Below are positions 33,008-41,631 of a DNA stretch of 64,000 nt, piece after piece. Within the stretch, counting starts at the first letter, position 1; every line of letters begins with the position of its first letter. A model generated the notes under the pieces. It was given only the letters and a program-made list of their open reading frames with translations, was not told where the DNA came from and did not search any database. The DNA comes from Hyphomonas sp. (lineage in GTDB: Bacteria; Pseudomonadota; Alphaproteobacteria; Caulobacterales; Hyphomonadaceae): assembly GCF_017792385.1 (NCBI RefSeq), contig NZ_CP051230.1:1736001-1800000 (forward strand). The letters run 5' to 3'. Both the position numbers and the translations under genes were made by a program.

Positions 33008-33334
33008 TCAGACTGTAAGAGTCGCGGGCTCCTTGCAGTCCGCGCAGGTCTCTGTCGCCGGATCCGCCCGCAGGCGGGTCAGCGGTATGCGGCTGTCACA
33101 CCCGGTGCAAAACCCGTAGCGTCCGGACTCCATCCGGGCCAGCGCCGACTCGATGCGGGCGAGTTGCTGCGCATATTTTTCCAATGATATCGAAGGCCGC
33201 TGCACGCCGTCAGCGCCTGCATCTGCGATCAGGCGATCCGTTCCTGAAAGGGGAGGCATCGTCTTCATCCATGAGGATGCTGCGACTCCTTTAAGGGCTT
33301 GGCAAGGCGTTTCGGACAATTGAGGGTGATCCAT
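33008..33334 (-). CDS. DksA/TraR family C4 zinc-finger protein
   Basis: About 108 residues with a C-terminal C4 zinc finger GRYGFCTGCDSRIPLTRL ... ETCADC typical of DksA/TraR proteins, which bind the RNA polymerase secondary channel. A helical segment (YAQQLARIESALARMESG) comes before it, but the long coiled-coil tip with its acidic residues, found in true DksA, is not obvious. The start is uncertain: 33334 (MDHPQLSETP) is used. An ATG at 33388 would overlap the divergent ABC transporter start. Confidence 0.8.
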   Translation of the reverse strand: MDHPQLSETPCQALKGVAASSWMKTMPPLSGTDRLIADAGADGVQRPSISLEKYAQQLARIESALARMESGRYGFCTGCDSRIPLTRLRADPATETCADCKEPATLTV

Positions 33335-33386
33335 ATCGAGAATCGCTAACGCACCGACGCCCTCCGCGTGAAAGGACGCCGAAAAC

Positions 33387-34352
33387 ATGGTTTCACCCCC
33401 GCTGGTCATGTCGGCCGTGACGAAACGTTTCGGCGCGTTCACCGCGGTGGACCGCCTGTCCCTCGAAGTGCCGGAAGGCCAGATCATCGGCTTTCTCGGC
33501 CCGAATGGCGCGGGCAAGTCGACAAGTCTGCGCATGGGGCTGGGCATCATGGAGCCGGATTCCGGGGACGTGCGCCTGTTCGGCGATCGCCCGAATGTCC
33601 GCGCGCTGCAGCGCGTTGGGTTCCTGCCGGAAGAGCGGGGCCTCTACAAGAAGATGACCGCCCGGGACACGATCACGCATTTCGCCCGGCTGAAAGGGCT
33701 CAGCGCGCCGGACGCCCGCGCCCGCGCCGACGAATTGCTGGAGGCGACCGGGCTTGGCGAGTTCAGCCGGGCCCGCATTTCGAAACTGTCCAAGGGCATG
33801 GCGCAGAAGGTCCAGATCCTTTCCACGCTGGCGCACCGTCCGGACTTCCTGATCCTCGACGAGCCGTTTTCGGGGCTGGACCCGGTCAACCAGCAGGCGC
33901 TGGAAGACCTGATCCGGGCCGAACATGCGCGCGGGGCCACGATCCTGTTTTCAACGCATGTCATGGAACATGCCGAACGCCTGTGTGACCGCATCGTGAT
34001 GATGGCCCGGGGCCGCAAGGTGCTGGACGGCACCTTGAAGGAAGCCTTTGCCACGCTGGGGCAGGGCGCGCGGATCTCTGTGGAAGCCGGCTTCGATCTC
34101 GCCGCCGCCCTGACGCCAAAGGGCTTCAATGCCACGCGCACGGCCGATTCCGGGCATGGCGATACCTGGCGGATAGATCTTCCGCCGGGCCGGGAGGCTC
34201 AGGATGCCCTGCGCGCCGCGCTGGAGGCGGGGGCTCCGATCACCGGGTTTGCGCCCGAAGAGGCCCGCCTGCGTGACGTGTTCGTTTCCCTGGTCAGCGA
34301 GGCCGACGCCGCCGCGCTCGAAGCGTCCCTTGCCGAAGACGAGGCTGCCTGA
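33387..34352 (+). CDS. ABC transporter ATP-binding protein, NatA type
   Basis: 321-residue ATPase. Walker A GPNGAGKST, Q-loop region VGFLPEERGLYKKMT, signature LSKGMAQKVQ, Walker B FLILDEPFSGLDP and switch His STHVMEHAE are all present. The PEERGLY motif and a C-terminal extension ending in a DUF4162-like part are typical of NatA, the ATPase of sodium/drug exporters. Its stop overlaps the permease start (TGATG). Confidence 0.95.
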   Translation: MVSPPLVMSAVTKRFGAFTAVDRLSLEVPEGQIIGFLGPNGAGKSTSLRMGLGIMEPDSGDVRLFGDRPNVRALQRVGFLPEERGLYKKMTARDTITHFARLKGLSAPDARARADELLEATGLGEFSRARISKLSKGMAQKVQILSTLAHRPDFLILDEPFSGLDPVNQQALEDLIRAEHARGATILFSTHVMEHAERLCDRIVMMARGRKVLDGTLKEAFATLGQGARISVEAGFDLAAALTPKGFNATRTADSGHGDTWRIDLPPGREAQDALRAALEAGAPITGFAPEEARLRDVFVSLVSEADAAALEASLAEDEAA

Positions 34353-35752
34353 TGCGCAATATTCTCTTGATCTTTCGCCGTGACTATCTGGGCTATGTGA
34401 AGGCGTGGGGCTTCTGGCTCAGCCTCGCCGCCGTGCCGCTTTTCATGATCATCGGCGCGGCGCTCGCAACCTTTGCGGCCCAGTCTTCCCCGGTGCGCTA
34501 TTTTGCGGTGGTCGAACCCGGCAGCATATACGCCGAAGCCATCGAGGCAGAGTTCCAGCGCCGCGAACAGGCCGATGCCGAACGCGCCAGCGAGCTTGTC
34601 GAACAACTGGACCTGCCCGTGCCGGAAGAGTCTGCCCCGGACACGGATCCAGTTGACCCGGCGAGCCGCAAATTCATCCAGGTCCCGGCCCCGGCCACAA
34701 CGATTGATGGGCTGCGACCCTACCTGCTGGGGGAGCGCACCGTCTCCGGGCCGCTCGGCGACAAGCCATTGTTCGCGGCCTTTATCCTGTCCGAGGGTGG
34801 CGGCGAGCTGGAATACTGGAGCGACGACGTCAATGTCGACCAGCTGCGTTATGTTGCCAAATCCGCCATGCTGCGTCTGGCCCGCCGGGAGGCGTTGGCA
34901 GACGCCGGTCTCGGCGAGGATTTCCTGAAGACCGTGGACGCCGGCGCGTTCGATGTTCCCGCGCGCCGCATTCGCACTGTGGAGGAACAGGACACCACCG
35001 GCGCGGAAGTCACGATGGCAGACCGGGCGCCGATGTTTGTGGCAGGTGGTCTGGCCTATTTCCTCTGGCTGATGGTGTTCTCGATCATTCAGTACTTGTT
35101 GATGGGCACGATCGAGGAACGTTCGAACAAGATTTTCGATACGCTTCTGACTTCGGTGAAACTGCCGGAATTGCTGGCGGGCAAGCTGCTGGCCGTGTTC
35201 GCGGTCACCTCCACCATGATGCTGTCCTGGGGCCTGTTTGCCTTTGCGGGCGGCACAATCGTGTCGACCCAGATTCCCGGCGTCGGCAATGCGATCGCGC
35301 CCTTCATGGCGGCGCTTGCCAATCCGGCCATCATCGTGCCGGGCCTGATCAGTTTCCTGCTGGGCTATATCATGTACGGCATGACCTTCATGGCGCTCGG
35401 CTCGCTCTGCGACACGATCCAGGAGGCGCAGACCCTGCTCAGCCCGATGATGATCCTGCTGATGCTGCCCATGTTCGCCATCTTCATCACGTTCCAGGAC
35501 CCGGGCTCACCGTTGGTGGACATCGCGTCCTGGATCCCGTTCTTCACACCCTTCCTGCTGATCCTGCGCATGCCGCAGGACCCGCCGCTCTGGGAAGTCC
35601 TTGCCCAGATGGGCCTGATGGCGGCCTTTGCGCTGCTGATCCTCTGGCTGTCGACCAAGGTCTACCGCGCCGGCGCGGTCCACGGCGCCGGCATCGGCGA
35701 CATGGGCGGCATGCTGAAGCGGATGATCGGCCTGAAAGGGAAGGCGGCTTAG
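34352..35752 (+). CDS. ABC transporter permease, NatB/ABC-2 type
   Basis: 466-residue membrane protein: one N-terminal transmembrane helix (GFWLSLAAVPLFMIIGAALA), a large extracytoplasmic region (about residues 40-210), then five or six helices including YFLWLMVFSIIQYLLMGTIE followed by ERSNKIFDTLLTSVK, a motif typical of the NatB/ABC-2 family. With the preceding ATPase it forms an exporter; the substrate (Na+, drug or other) is inferred only from family. A strong terminator follows. Confidence 0.94.
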   Translation: MRNILLIFRRDYLGYVKAWGFWLSLAAVPLFMIIGAALATFAAQSSPVRYFAVVEPGSIYAEAIEAEFQRREQADAERASELVEQLDLPVPEESAPDTDPVDPASRKFIQVPAPATTIDGLRPYLLGERTVSGPLGDKPLFAAFILSEGGGELEYWSDDVNVDQLRYVAKSAMLRLARREALADAGLGEDFLKTVDAGAFDVPARRIRTVEEQDTTGAEVTMADRAPMFVAGGLAYFLWLMVFSIIQYLLMGTIEERSNKIFDTLLTSVKLPELLAGKLLAVFAVTSTMMLSWGLFAFAGGTIVSTQIPGVGNAIAPFMAALANPAIIVPGLISFLLGYIMYGMTFMALGSLCDTIQEAQTLLSPMMILLMLPMFAIFITFQDPGSPLVDIASWIPFFTPFLLILRMPQDPPLWEVLAQMGLMAAFALLILWLSTKVYRAGAVHGAGIGDMGGMLKRMIGLKGKAA

Positions 35753-35765
35753 TCCTCCCCCAATG

Positions 35766-35804
35766 AAAAAAAGCCCTGCCAGTGCGAACTGGCAGGGCTT
35801 TTTT
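35766..35804. terminator. Strong bidirectional terminator between natB-like gene and rpsU
   Basis: 11-bp perfect stem GCCCTGCCAGT / ACTGGCAGGGC with a GNRA-type GCGA loop, flanked by A7 and T6. It serves both converging genes. Confidence 0.95.
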
Positions 35805-35829
35805 GGAAACCGGTTATCCGGAAGCGGGT

Positions 35830-36039
35830 CTAGACCAGACCTTCGCGCTGGGCGCGCTTGCGCGCCAGCTTGCGAGCGCGGCGAACCGCTTCAGCGCGCT
35901 GACGGGCTTTCTTCTCGGACGGCTTTTCGAAGTACTGACGGGCCTTCATTTCCCGGAACAGGCCTTCGCGCTGCATTTTCTTCTTCAGCGCGCGCAGGGC
36001 TTGCTCGACATTGTTATCGCGGACGACGATCTGTACGAT
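35830..36039 (-). CDS. rpsU: 30S ribosomal protein bS21, probable AUC start codon
   Basis: 69-residue basic protein of the small ribosomal subunit: VQIVVRDNNVEQALRALKK, then KKMQREGLFREMKARQYFEK and an Arg/Lys-rich tail ending RKRAQREGLV, as in alphaproteobacterial S21. Relatives usually begin Met-Val-Gln. Here the codon before Val-Gln is ATC (36037-36039) with GGAG exactly 7 nt upstream, so initiation at AUC is proposed. The only in-frame ATG is at 36078; it would add 13 residues foreign to the family and lacks a good ribosome site. Non-AUG starts of this kind are known for infC. Biochemical proof is absent. Confidence 0.93.
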   Translation of the reverse strand: MVQIVVRDNNVEQALRALKKKMQREGLFREMKARQYFEKPSEKKARQRAEAVRRARKLARKRAQREGLV

Positions 36040-36165
36040 TGTTCTTCTCCATTCGTTGGGGGCGTCGCCCCGATGCATAGCGTTGAGGCCTGGAGACCTC
36101 GGAAGCGGCGCCTATATCACGGGTCCGGCCTGTTGGCCAAGCCCTTAAAGCCATGAGGTTCAGTC

Positions 36166-36801
36166 ATGTCATCTACGCCGTCAGAAACCCTGAGGTTCCG
36201 CTGGCTGGACGCCCTCCTGCCGGATGTGCCGTTCGATGGCTGGACCGAGGCCGCGGCGGCGGTGGCGGCAGACCGGGCCGGCCTGACGCCGGGCGAGCAG
36301 GCCCTGGCCGCACCAAATGGCATTTCAGACCTGATCGACGCCTTCTTCGACCGGGCCGGGCAGGCCGCGCTGGAGCATTTGTCACAACAGGATCTCGCGG
36401 GCCTGAACACGCCCGGCCGGGTCAAGGCCGGCCTACTGGCCTGGCTCTCCGTGCTGGAGCCGGACCGGGAAGCGGTGCGCCGTGCGGCCATCCGGGGCCT
36501 GCTGCCCTGGGGCACGGGCCCGGCTGTACAGCGCACCTGGCGCGTCGCCGACATGGTCTGGGATGCGGCCGGGGACACGTCGGACGATTACAATCGCTAT
36601 TCCAAGCGCGGCCTGCTGGCGGCGGTGATTCCCCCGATTGTGATGTATTGGCTGGACGCCCCCGACGGGGAGGACCTCGACGCCTATATCGATCGCCGGC
36701 TGAAACTGGCTTCGGGCATCGGGCGCAATATTGGCCGGTTCGCCAAGCCATTGCTTGACGCCCTGCCGGTGACGCGGCCCAATGGAGCCACGAAAACATA
36801 A
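36166..36801 (+). CDS. COQ9 family ubiquinone biosynthesis protein
   Basis: 211-residue COQ9 homologue (TetR-like fold, lipid-binding in mitochondria, where it helps COQ7 in ubiquinone synthesis). Key segments are WRVADMVWDAAGDTSDDYNR and YSKRGLLAAV, followed by a C-terminal helix region (YIDRRLKLASGIGRNIGRF). The ATG at 36166 has GAGG 8 nt upstream. It diverges from rpsU across 126 bp. Confidence 0.93.
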   Translation: MSSTPSETLRFRWLDALLPDVPFDGWTEAAAAVAADRAGLTPGEQALAAPNGISDLIDAFFDRAGQAALEHLSQQDLAGLNTPGRVKAGLLAWLSVLEPDREAVRRAAIRGLLPWGTGPAVQRTWRVADMVWDAAGDTSDDYNRYSKRGLLAAVIPPIVMYWLDAPDGEDLDAYIDRRLKLASGIGRNIGRFAKPLLDALPVTRPNGATKT

Positions 36802-36985
36802 TTCGGGTGTCGCATGAGGGAAGATGTCGGACAGAGGCTGAACAAACGCCCCAGGGGGCTGGGGGGGCTGATGGGTCCGGGGTGTCTGCTGAACACCTCC
36901 GCCCGACAATTAGAAGATGATTGTCGTCGGGGGCGGGCGCAAGGCGTAAACATGGCAAAATCGCCCCAATTGACCCGGTTTTGCA

Positions 36986-37000
36986 TTAAATTGCGTTTAG
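36986..37000 (+). promoter_or_regulatory. CtrA-like site upstream of the DUF2794 gene
   Basis: TTAA-ATTGCGT-TTAG, one base from TTAA-N7-TTAA, 52 bp before the ATG. The remaining bases of the 36802-37052 gap show no gene. Confidence 0.4.
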
Positions 37001-37052
37001 GCGAGCTTAAGGGCCACCTTTTCGCGTCTCAGGAGAAACCAGAAAGGGAAAA

Positions 37053-37388
37053 ATGGCAGAAAACACGCACCGGATAACGTCCCCGGAACCGCGAATCGCA
37101 TTCCACAAGACTGAGCTCCAGCCGATTCTCGATGTCTATGGTCGGCTGGTCATGGCCGGTGAGGCCAGGGATTACGCCATCGGCATGCACAAGGATGTCG
37201 CGATCTTTGCCATTTTCCGACGACACGCCGAAAACCCGACCTGGCGGATCGAGAAACAGCCCCATCTCGCCAATATGCAGGGCCAGTATGTGGTCTATGG
37301 GCAGGCGGGTCAGGTCCTGCGGCGGGGCCGGGAACTGGCGCAGGTCCTGCGCGTGTTCGACCGCAGCCGCTTCCGCGTGGTCGAGTAA
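37053..37388 (+). CDS. DUF2794 family protein
   Basis: 111-residue cytosolic protein. IAFHKTELQPILDVYGRLV, RDYAIGMHKDVAIFAIFRRH and RIEKQPHLANMQGQYVVYG match the DUF2794 family, which is confined to alphaproteobacteria and has no known function. ATG at 37053 with AGGGAA upstream. A CtrA-like site lies before it and a perfect one directly after it. Confidence 0.92.
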   Translation: MAENTHRITSPEPRIAFHKTELQPILDVYGRLVMAGEARDYAIGMHKDVAIFAIFRRHAENPTWRIEKQPHLANMQGQYVVYGQAGQVLRRGRELAQVLRVFDRSRFRVVE

Positions 37389-37403
37389 ATTCGATCAAAT
37401 CAG

Positions 37404-37418
37404 TTAACTCGCTGTTAA
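37404..37418 (+). promoter_or_regulatory. Perfect CtrA consensus site
   Basis: TTAA-CTCGCTG-TTAA, an exact match to TTAA-N7-TTAA, starting 15 bp after the DUF2794 stop and 66 bp before the start codon at 37485. Confidence 0.7.
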
Positions 37419-37444
37419 CCAAAAACTTCTTGCGGAACGATATG

Positions 37445-37459
37445 GAACATTATAGGAAC
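37445..37459 (-). promoter_or_regulatory. LexA box upstream of the gene at 37485
   Basis: Plus strand GAAC-ATTATAG-GAAC, i.e. GTTC-CTATAAT-GTTC on the minus strand, an exact alphaproteobacterial LexA box. It overlaps a -10-like TATAGG (37451-37456), with a -35-like TTGCGG at 37430-37435. Confidence 0.75.
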
Positions 37460-37484
37460 ATGCTCATTGGAACGGAGCATGAAC

Positions 37485-37832
37485 ATGGGTATCGACGTAA
37501 GATTTCGGGGACGGTCAGGCAAGGCCTGGGATTTCAAGCGGGTCCCTCTGGATGCGCCCTGGGCGCGCACGGCCGGCGTGGCATTGTTCGCAGCGCCAGA
37601 CACATATGGCTGGCGCATCATCCGCACCATCGAATTGTCCGGCAAGCCGAACGACATCCAGCCCATCTGGGCGCTGGCCGACGCGGAACGCTATGGTGCG
37701 CGCGCCGTGTTCCTCGCCACCGAGTTTGATGCCCGCACGCGCCGCTTGATGGTGGATGATATCGAAGCCGGCTTCAGCCCGGTCTGCATGTCGGATCGCA
37801 GCCGGGCCGAAGACGCGCCGATCGCGGCCTGA
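37485..37832 (+). CDS. Conserved-looking protein of unknown function under LexA- and CtrA-type boxes
   Basis: 115-residue soluble protein with no signal peptide or membrane segment: MGIDVRFRGRSGKAWDFKRV, WARTAGVALFAAPDTYGWRI, DIQPIWALADAERYGARAVF and DIEAGFSPVCMSDRS. I do not recognise a family. Of several nearby ATGs, 37485 has GGAG at 7 nt. Upstream, a perfect CtrA site and a LexA box overlapping the -10 suggest regulation by cell cycle and DNA damage. Its stop is 2 bp from the stop of the convergent VWA lipoprotein. Confidence 0.8.
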   Translation: MGIDVRFRGRSGKAWDFKRVPLDAPWARTAGVALFAAPDTYGWRIIRTIELSGKPNDIQPIWALADAERYGARAVFLATEFDARTRRLMVDDIEAGFSPVCMSDRSRAEDAPIAA

Positions 37833-37833
37833 C

Positions 37834-39546
37834 CTATTCTTCCTGTCCCTGCCGGCGCAGGGCAGCCTGCGCTTCGGCCGTCTCGGCCAGCCGGGTCAGG
37901 TTCACGAATTCGGCACGATAGCCGAATTCATCAGGGCCCTTGGCGCCATTCGCCAGATTTCGGATTTCCTCCCAGCCGAAACCGGTGCCGAGGGCTTCAC
38001 CCCCTTTCAGCATTTCGCCATAGCCGGCCACGGCGGTGGCAAAGCGCGCCCATTGCGGGGCCTGGTCCATACTGTCCACACGGTCCGCCAGGGTCACGGC
38101 GCGTTCCAGCAGGGTCGATGTGTCTTCCCCCGGTGCCTTGTAGCGCAGCTTCACATAGGCGTACTCGCCGGATGGATCATCCCTGCGGGTATCCGTGTCG
38201 CCATAACGCAGCGGGTCGATCTGCGTCGCGTTCGATCCGACCGGTGTGATTTCGTAGATCGCCGTCACGCTGGTGCCCGCACCGATATCTCCGGCATCCA
38301 CCTTGTCATTGTTGAAATCCTCGCGGTCCAGAAGCCGCGTTTCGTATCCGATCAGGCGGTATTCCGCGACGCGCGCCGGATTGAATTCCACCTGGATCTT
38401 CACATCATCCGCAATCGGAAAGATGTTCCCGGCCAGATCATCGGCCAGAACCTTTCGGGCTTCGCTCAGCGTATCCACATAGGCTGCCGTGCCGTTTCCG
38501 GTCTGGGCAATCTTCTGCATCATGGCATCATTGTAATTGCCACGGCCGAAACCGAGCACGGAGAGATAAATGCCGGTCTCACGCTTGCGGGAGACGAAAT
38601 CTTCCAGTTGTTCCGGGTCGGAAATGCCGACATTGAAATCGCCATCCGTCAACAGCATCACCCGGTTGACCGCGTCTTCCTTGAGGCCCTGTTCGGCCAG
38701 CGAGTAGGCCAGGCGCAGGCCTTCCCCGCCTGCCGTTGATCCGCCGGCGCGCAATTCTTCCAGCGCCGCCACGATCTTGCGCTTCTCGCTCACAGGGGTC
38801 GGCGCCAGGATTTCCCCGGCTGCGCCCGCATAGACAACGATGGCAATTGTGTCGGTTGGCTCCATCTCTTCCAGCATCAGCTTGATGGCCTGTTTGGCCA
38901 GCGGCAGCTTGTCGTCAGAGAACATGGACCCGGACACATCCATGAGCAGGGTCAGATTGATCGGCGGGCGGGCGGTCTCATCAATATCGCGGCCCTGAAT
39001 GCCGATCTGCATCAGCTCGCGTCCGTCGGCAAAGGGAGACGGCATCAAATTCACCTGCGTGGAGAAGGGGGGCCCATCTTCTGCAGGTTGCGGATAGGTA
39101 TAGTCGAAATAATTGATCAATTCCTCGATACGGACCGCATCCTTCGGGGGCAGCACACCGTCTTCGAGAAAGCGGCGGACATTGGCGTAGGAGGCCGTGT
39201 CCACATCGATCGAAAAGGTCGAGACCGGCTCCTCGCTGACCAGTTTGACCGGGTTCTGGTCAACATCCTCATACTGATCGCGGAATTCAGGGGCCGGCGG
39301 CTGCATGACGGGGCCCTGCATGTGCCGCGGCGAGGCTTTCGCATATCCCGCAGGGGCTTCCATGGCCATGACGGGGGAGGGGGGCGGCGGCGGAGGCGGT
39401 GGTGGCGCGGTCCCGTCCGTCTTGTTGCCGGTTACAACAATCGTGTCCTGACTGGCCTCTCCCCCGGTGGCCGTGTCGTTCGATTGGCAGGCAGCCAGCA
39501 TGGCGGCGGCCGCGACCCCTGTCAGAACCAGTCCCTTGAAATTCAT
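37834..39546 (-). CDS. VWA domain lipoprotein, YfbK type (von Willebrand factor + DUF3520)
   Basis: 570-residue predicted lipoprotein: lipobox MLAAC (Cys20), then the phrase DTIVVTG, which resembles the start of TonB-dependent receptor plugs, a run of ten prolines, a von Willebrand-N segment (STFSIDVDTASYANVRRFL), a VWA domain with MIDAS motif MDVSGSM, ADDLAGNIFPIADDVKIQVE and a DUF3520 C-terminal part. YfbK-like proteins are of unknown function. GAGGAGGGA precedes the ATG. Downstream it nearly overlaps the gene at 37485. Confidence 0.93.
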   Translation of the reverse strand: MNFKGLVLTGVAAAAMLAACQSNDTATGGEASQDTIVVTGNKTDGTAPPPPPPPPPSPVMAMEAPAGYAKASPRHMQGPVMQPPAPEFRDQYEDVDQNPVKLVSEEPVSTFSIDVDTASYANVRRFLEDGVLPPKDAVRIEELINYFDYTYPQPAEDGPPFSTQVNLMPSPFADGRELMQIGIQGRDIDETARPPINLTLLMDVSGSMFSDDKLPLAKQAIKLMLEEMEPTDTIAIVVYAGAAGEILAPTPVSEKRKIVAALEELRAGGSTAGGEGLRLAYSLAEQGLKEDAVNRVMLLTDGDFNVGISDPEQLEDFVSRKRETGIYLSVLGFGRGNYNDAMMQKIAQTGNGTAAYVDTLSEARKVLADDLAGNIFPIADDVKIQVEFNPARVAEYRLIGYETRLLDREDFNNDKVDAGDIGAGTSVTAIYEITPVGSNATQIDPLRYGDTDTRRDDPSGEYAYVKLRYKAPGEDTSTLLERAVTLADRVDSMDQAPQWARFATAVAGYGEMLKGGEALGTGFGWEEIRNLANGAKGPDEFGYRAEFVNLTRLAETAEAQAALRRQGQEE

Positions 39547-39640
39547 GATCGTCCCTCCTCATTTCGTCCTCGGAAATGACAGGATGGTAATTCGCTCATG
39601 GCATCAATAAGGCGAAGCCCGGATTGATTGGGGCAATTTC

Positions 39641-41527
39641 CTAATTATCGGGATCGAGCTTCGAAATGTACCAGCGCTCCACATCCTCCTCCAGAAGGGC
39701 GAGGGGGCGAGGGCCGCGTTCCAGGATCACATCATGGAATTCCGCGAGGTCGAAATCCGGTCCCAGCACGCGCCGGGATCGTTCACGCAAATCCATGATC
39801 TTCCTTGCACCCACCCAATAAGCCGCCGCCTGGCCGGGCCAGACCGCGTACCGGTCAACTTCCTGCGCCATCGATTCAGGAGACTGTCCGGTCGTCTCGA
39901 CCAGATAATCGATGGCTTCCTGCCGGGTCCACTGGTCCCGATGGATTCCCGTATCGGCGACCAGTCGCGCCGCGCGGAACAGGAGCGATTGCAGGAATCC
40001 GATGCGGCCCAATGGATCGTCCGCATACAGGCCGGCATCATGGGCGAGGATTTCGCCATAGACCGCCCATCCTTCGCCATAGGCAACATTCCAGACCATT
40101 TGCCGGATCAGGGGCAGGTTGGACCGCTCCGCCGTCAGAGCGCTTTCGAGGTGATGGCCGGGGACCGTCTCGTGAAACACCAGCGTCGCCAGGGCAAAAT
40201 CGGGCCAATCGGTCATCTGCGCCAGATTGATCTCGAATTGCGCCGGGGCGGACCCATTGGCCGGGGCGGCACTGTAATAGGCCGATGGCGCAGAAGCCTG
40301 CAGGAAATCCGGAACCGCGCGAATGGTGACGCCGGTGCGCGGCATGGCGGGCATGATGTCCGCCAGGGCGGCTTCCGCGCGGGCCAGGTGCGTGCGCATG
40401 CGGGCAAGCAGGGCCTCGCGGCCCTCTGGCGTGTCCTCGTACAATTGGCCTTCGACAGCGGCCAGCGCCGCAAGGCGCTCGGCCAGTGTTCCCTCTGTGA
40501 ACCCTTCAGCTTCCAGGGCCGCCAGCAGGGAATGCGTCAGCTGCTCGACTTCCGCCAGGCCCTGCGCATGCAGGGTCTCGGCGCTCAGCCCCTCATCGGT
40601 ATAGGCCGCCAGCACCGAGTCATAATAGGCATTGCCACCGGGCAATTGCCACACACCCGGATCCTCCGGCGCGTCCGCTTTCAGGCCTTCCAGGGCTGCC
40701 GAGAATTCTGCATAGGCCGGCAGGATGTCTGTCTGCACCAGATCCAGCACGCGTCCTCTCAGTTCGGCTTCCTCGTCCGGCGCAAGACCGTCCGCACCGG
40801 ATACGAGATTGTCGAATGTGGTCACCAGGACATGTGTCTCGGCGGGCGGAGCGCCGATCTGTCCGGCCAGCGCCTGCATCCGCTCCAGAACCATTGCAGG
40901 CGGAACAATGCCCGCGCGGGCATCTGCCTGCAGGCGGCGGCGCTCATCCTGCAGCGCCCCGGCAAACTGGGACAATCGCGCGACATAGTCCCGTGCATCC
41001 GCGGCCGTGTTGAACGGATGGGCGCCGGTCAAAAGGTCCGGCACATCGATATAGGCCCCGCGCATATGGTCTGCGACATAGGGATAGGCGCGGCCCAGCC
41101 CGGTCTGGCCATGACCTGTGACGAACAGCGACTCGGCGGTTTCATAGGCGCGGATCACCGTATCGAGATGCCCGGCCTGCCGGCCGCCTTCGGCCGGTCG
41201 CGGGGCGGACAGCAGCGCCTCCAGCGTCTCGAGCCGCTTGACCCGGCTGCGTTCATAGGCTGCCTGCGACCGGTCGGTCAGATAGGTGTTGAACCGGTAT
41301 CCCGCCAATTCCTCGGTCAGCCCCAGCCGCGTGGCAAGTTCCGGATCGTCGGCCAGTTCATTGACCGCGATGGAGGTCAGCAACTCGTCCACCTCGCGTG
41401 CAATCCGGCGCGGGGTGCCGGCATCGTCGACCGCAGGTGCGCATGCCGCCAGGAACGAGACGATGGCGATGCCGGAAATCGCCGTGAGGGCAACAGTTCT
41501 CAGCGGGGCCGGGAGGCGCGGAATCAT
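39641..41527 (-). CDS. DUF885 family lipoprotein, putative metallopeptidase
   Basis: 628-residue predicted lipoprotein: lipobox SFLAAC (Cys29), a helical domain, and the zinc-peptidase-like motif FHETVPGHHLE followed by a YGEGWAVYGE segment, hallmarks of DUF885. Members are common in Caulobacterales, Sphingomonadales and Xanthomonadales and are often called peptidases from the HExxxH-like motif. Substrate unknown. It shares direction with the VWA gene 94 bp downstream. Confidence 0.93.
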   Translation of the reverse strand: MIPRLPAPLRTVALTAISGIAIVSFLAACAPAVDDAGTPRRIAREVDELLTSIAVNELADDPELATRLGLTEELAGYRFNTYLTDRSQAAYERSRVKRLETLEALLSAPRPAEGGRQAGHLDTVIRAYETAESLFVTGHGQTGLGRAYPYVADHMRGAYIDVPDLLTGAHPFNTAADARDYVARLSQFAGALQDERRRLQADARAGIVPPAMVLERMQALAGQIGAPPAETHVLVTTFDNLVSGADGLAPDEEAELRGRVLDLVQTDILPAYAEFSAALEGLKADAPEDPGVWQLPGGNAYYDSVLAAYTDEGLSAETLHAQGLAEVEQLTHSLLAALEAEGFTEGTLAERLAALAAVEGQLYEDTPEGREALLARMRTHLARAEAALADIMPAMPRTGVTIRAVPDFLQASAPSAYYSAAPANGSAPAQFEINLAQMTDWPDFALATLVFHETVPGHHLESALTAERSNLPLIRQMVWNVAYGEGWAVYGEILAHDAGLYADDPLGRIGFLQSLLFRAARLVADTGIHRDQWTRQEAIDYLVETTGQSPESMAQEVDRYAVWPGQAAAYWVGARKIMDLRERSRRVLGPDFDLAEFHDVILERGPRPLALLEEDVERWYISKLDPDN

Positions 41528-41631
41528 TACAGCTATGTGACCTTTTCCTGACTGTATCTCGCCCTGATTCGGGTGTTGTGACCCAGGGTTATTTCCGGTA
41601 ACGATCCGTCAACAATTCGGGAGTCTCCAAC

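Noticed and set aside
36814..37077. 87-codon plus-strand frame before DUF2794
   Set aside because: Overlaps the DUF2794 start and a CtrA-like site; odd composition and no ribosome-binding site.
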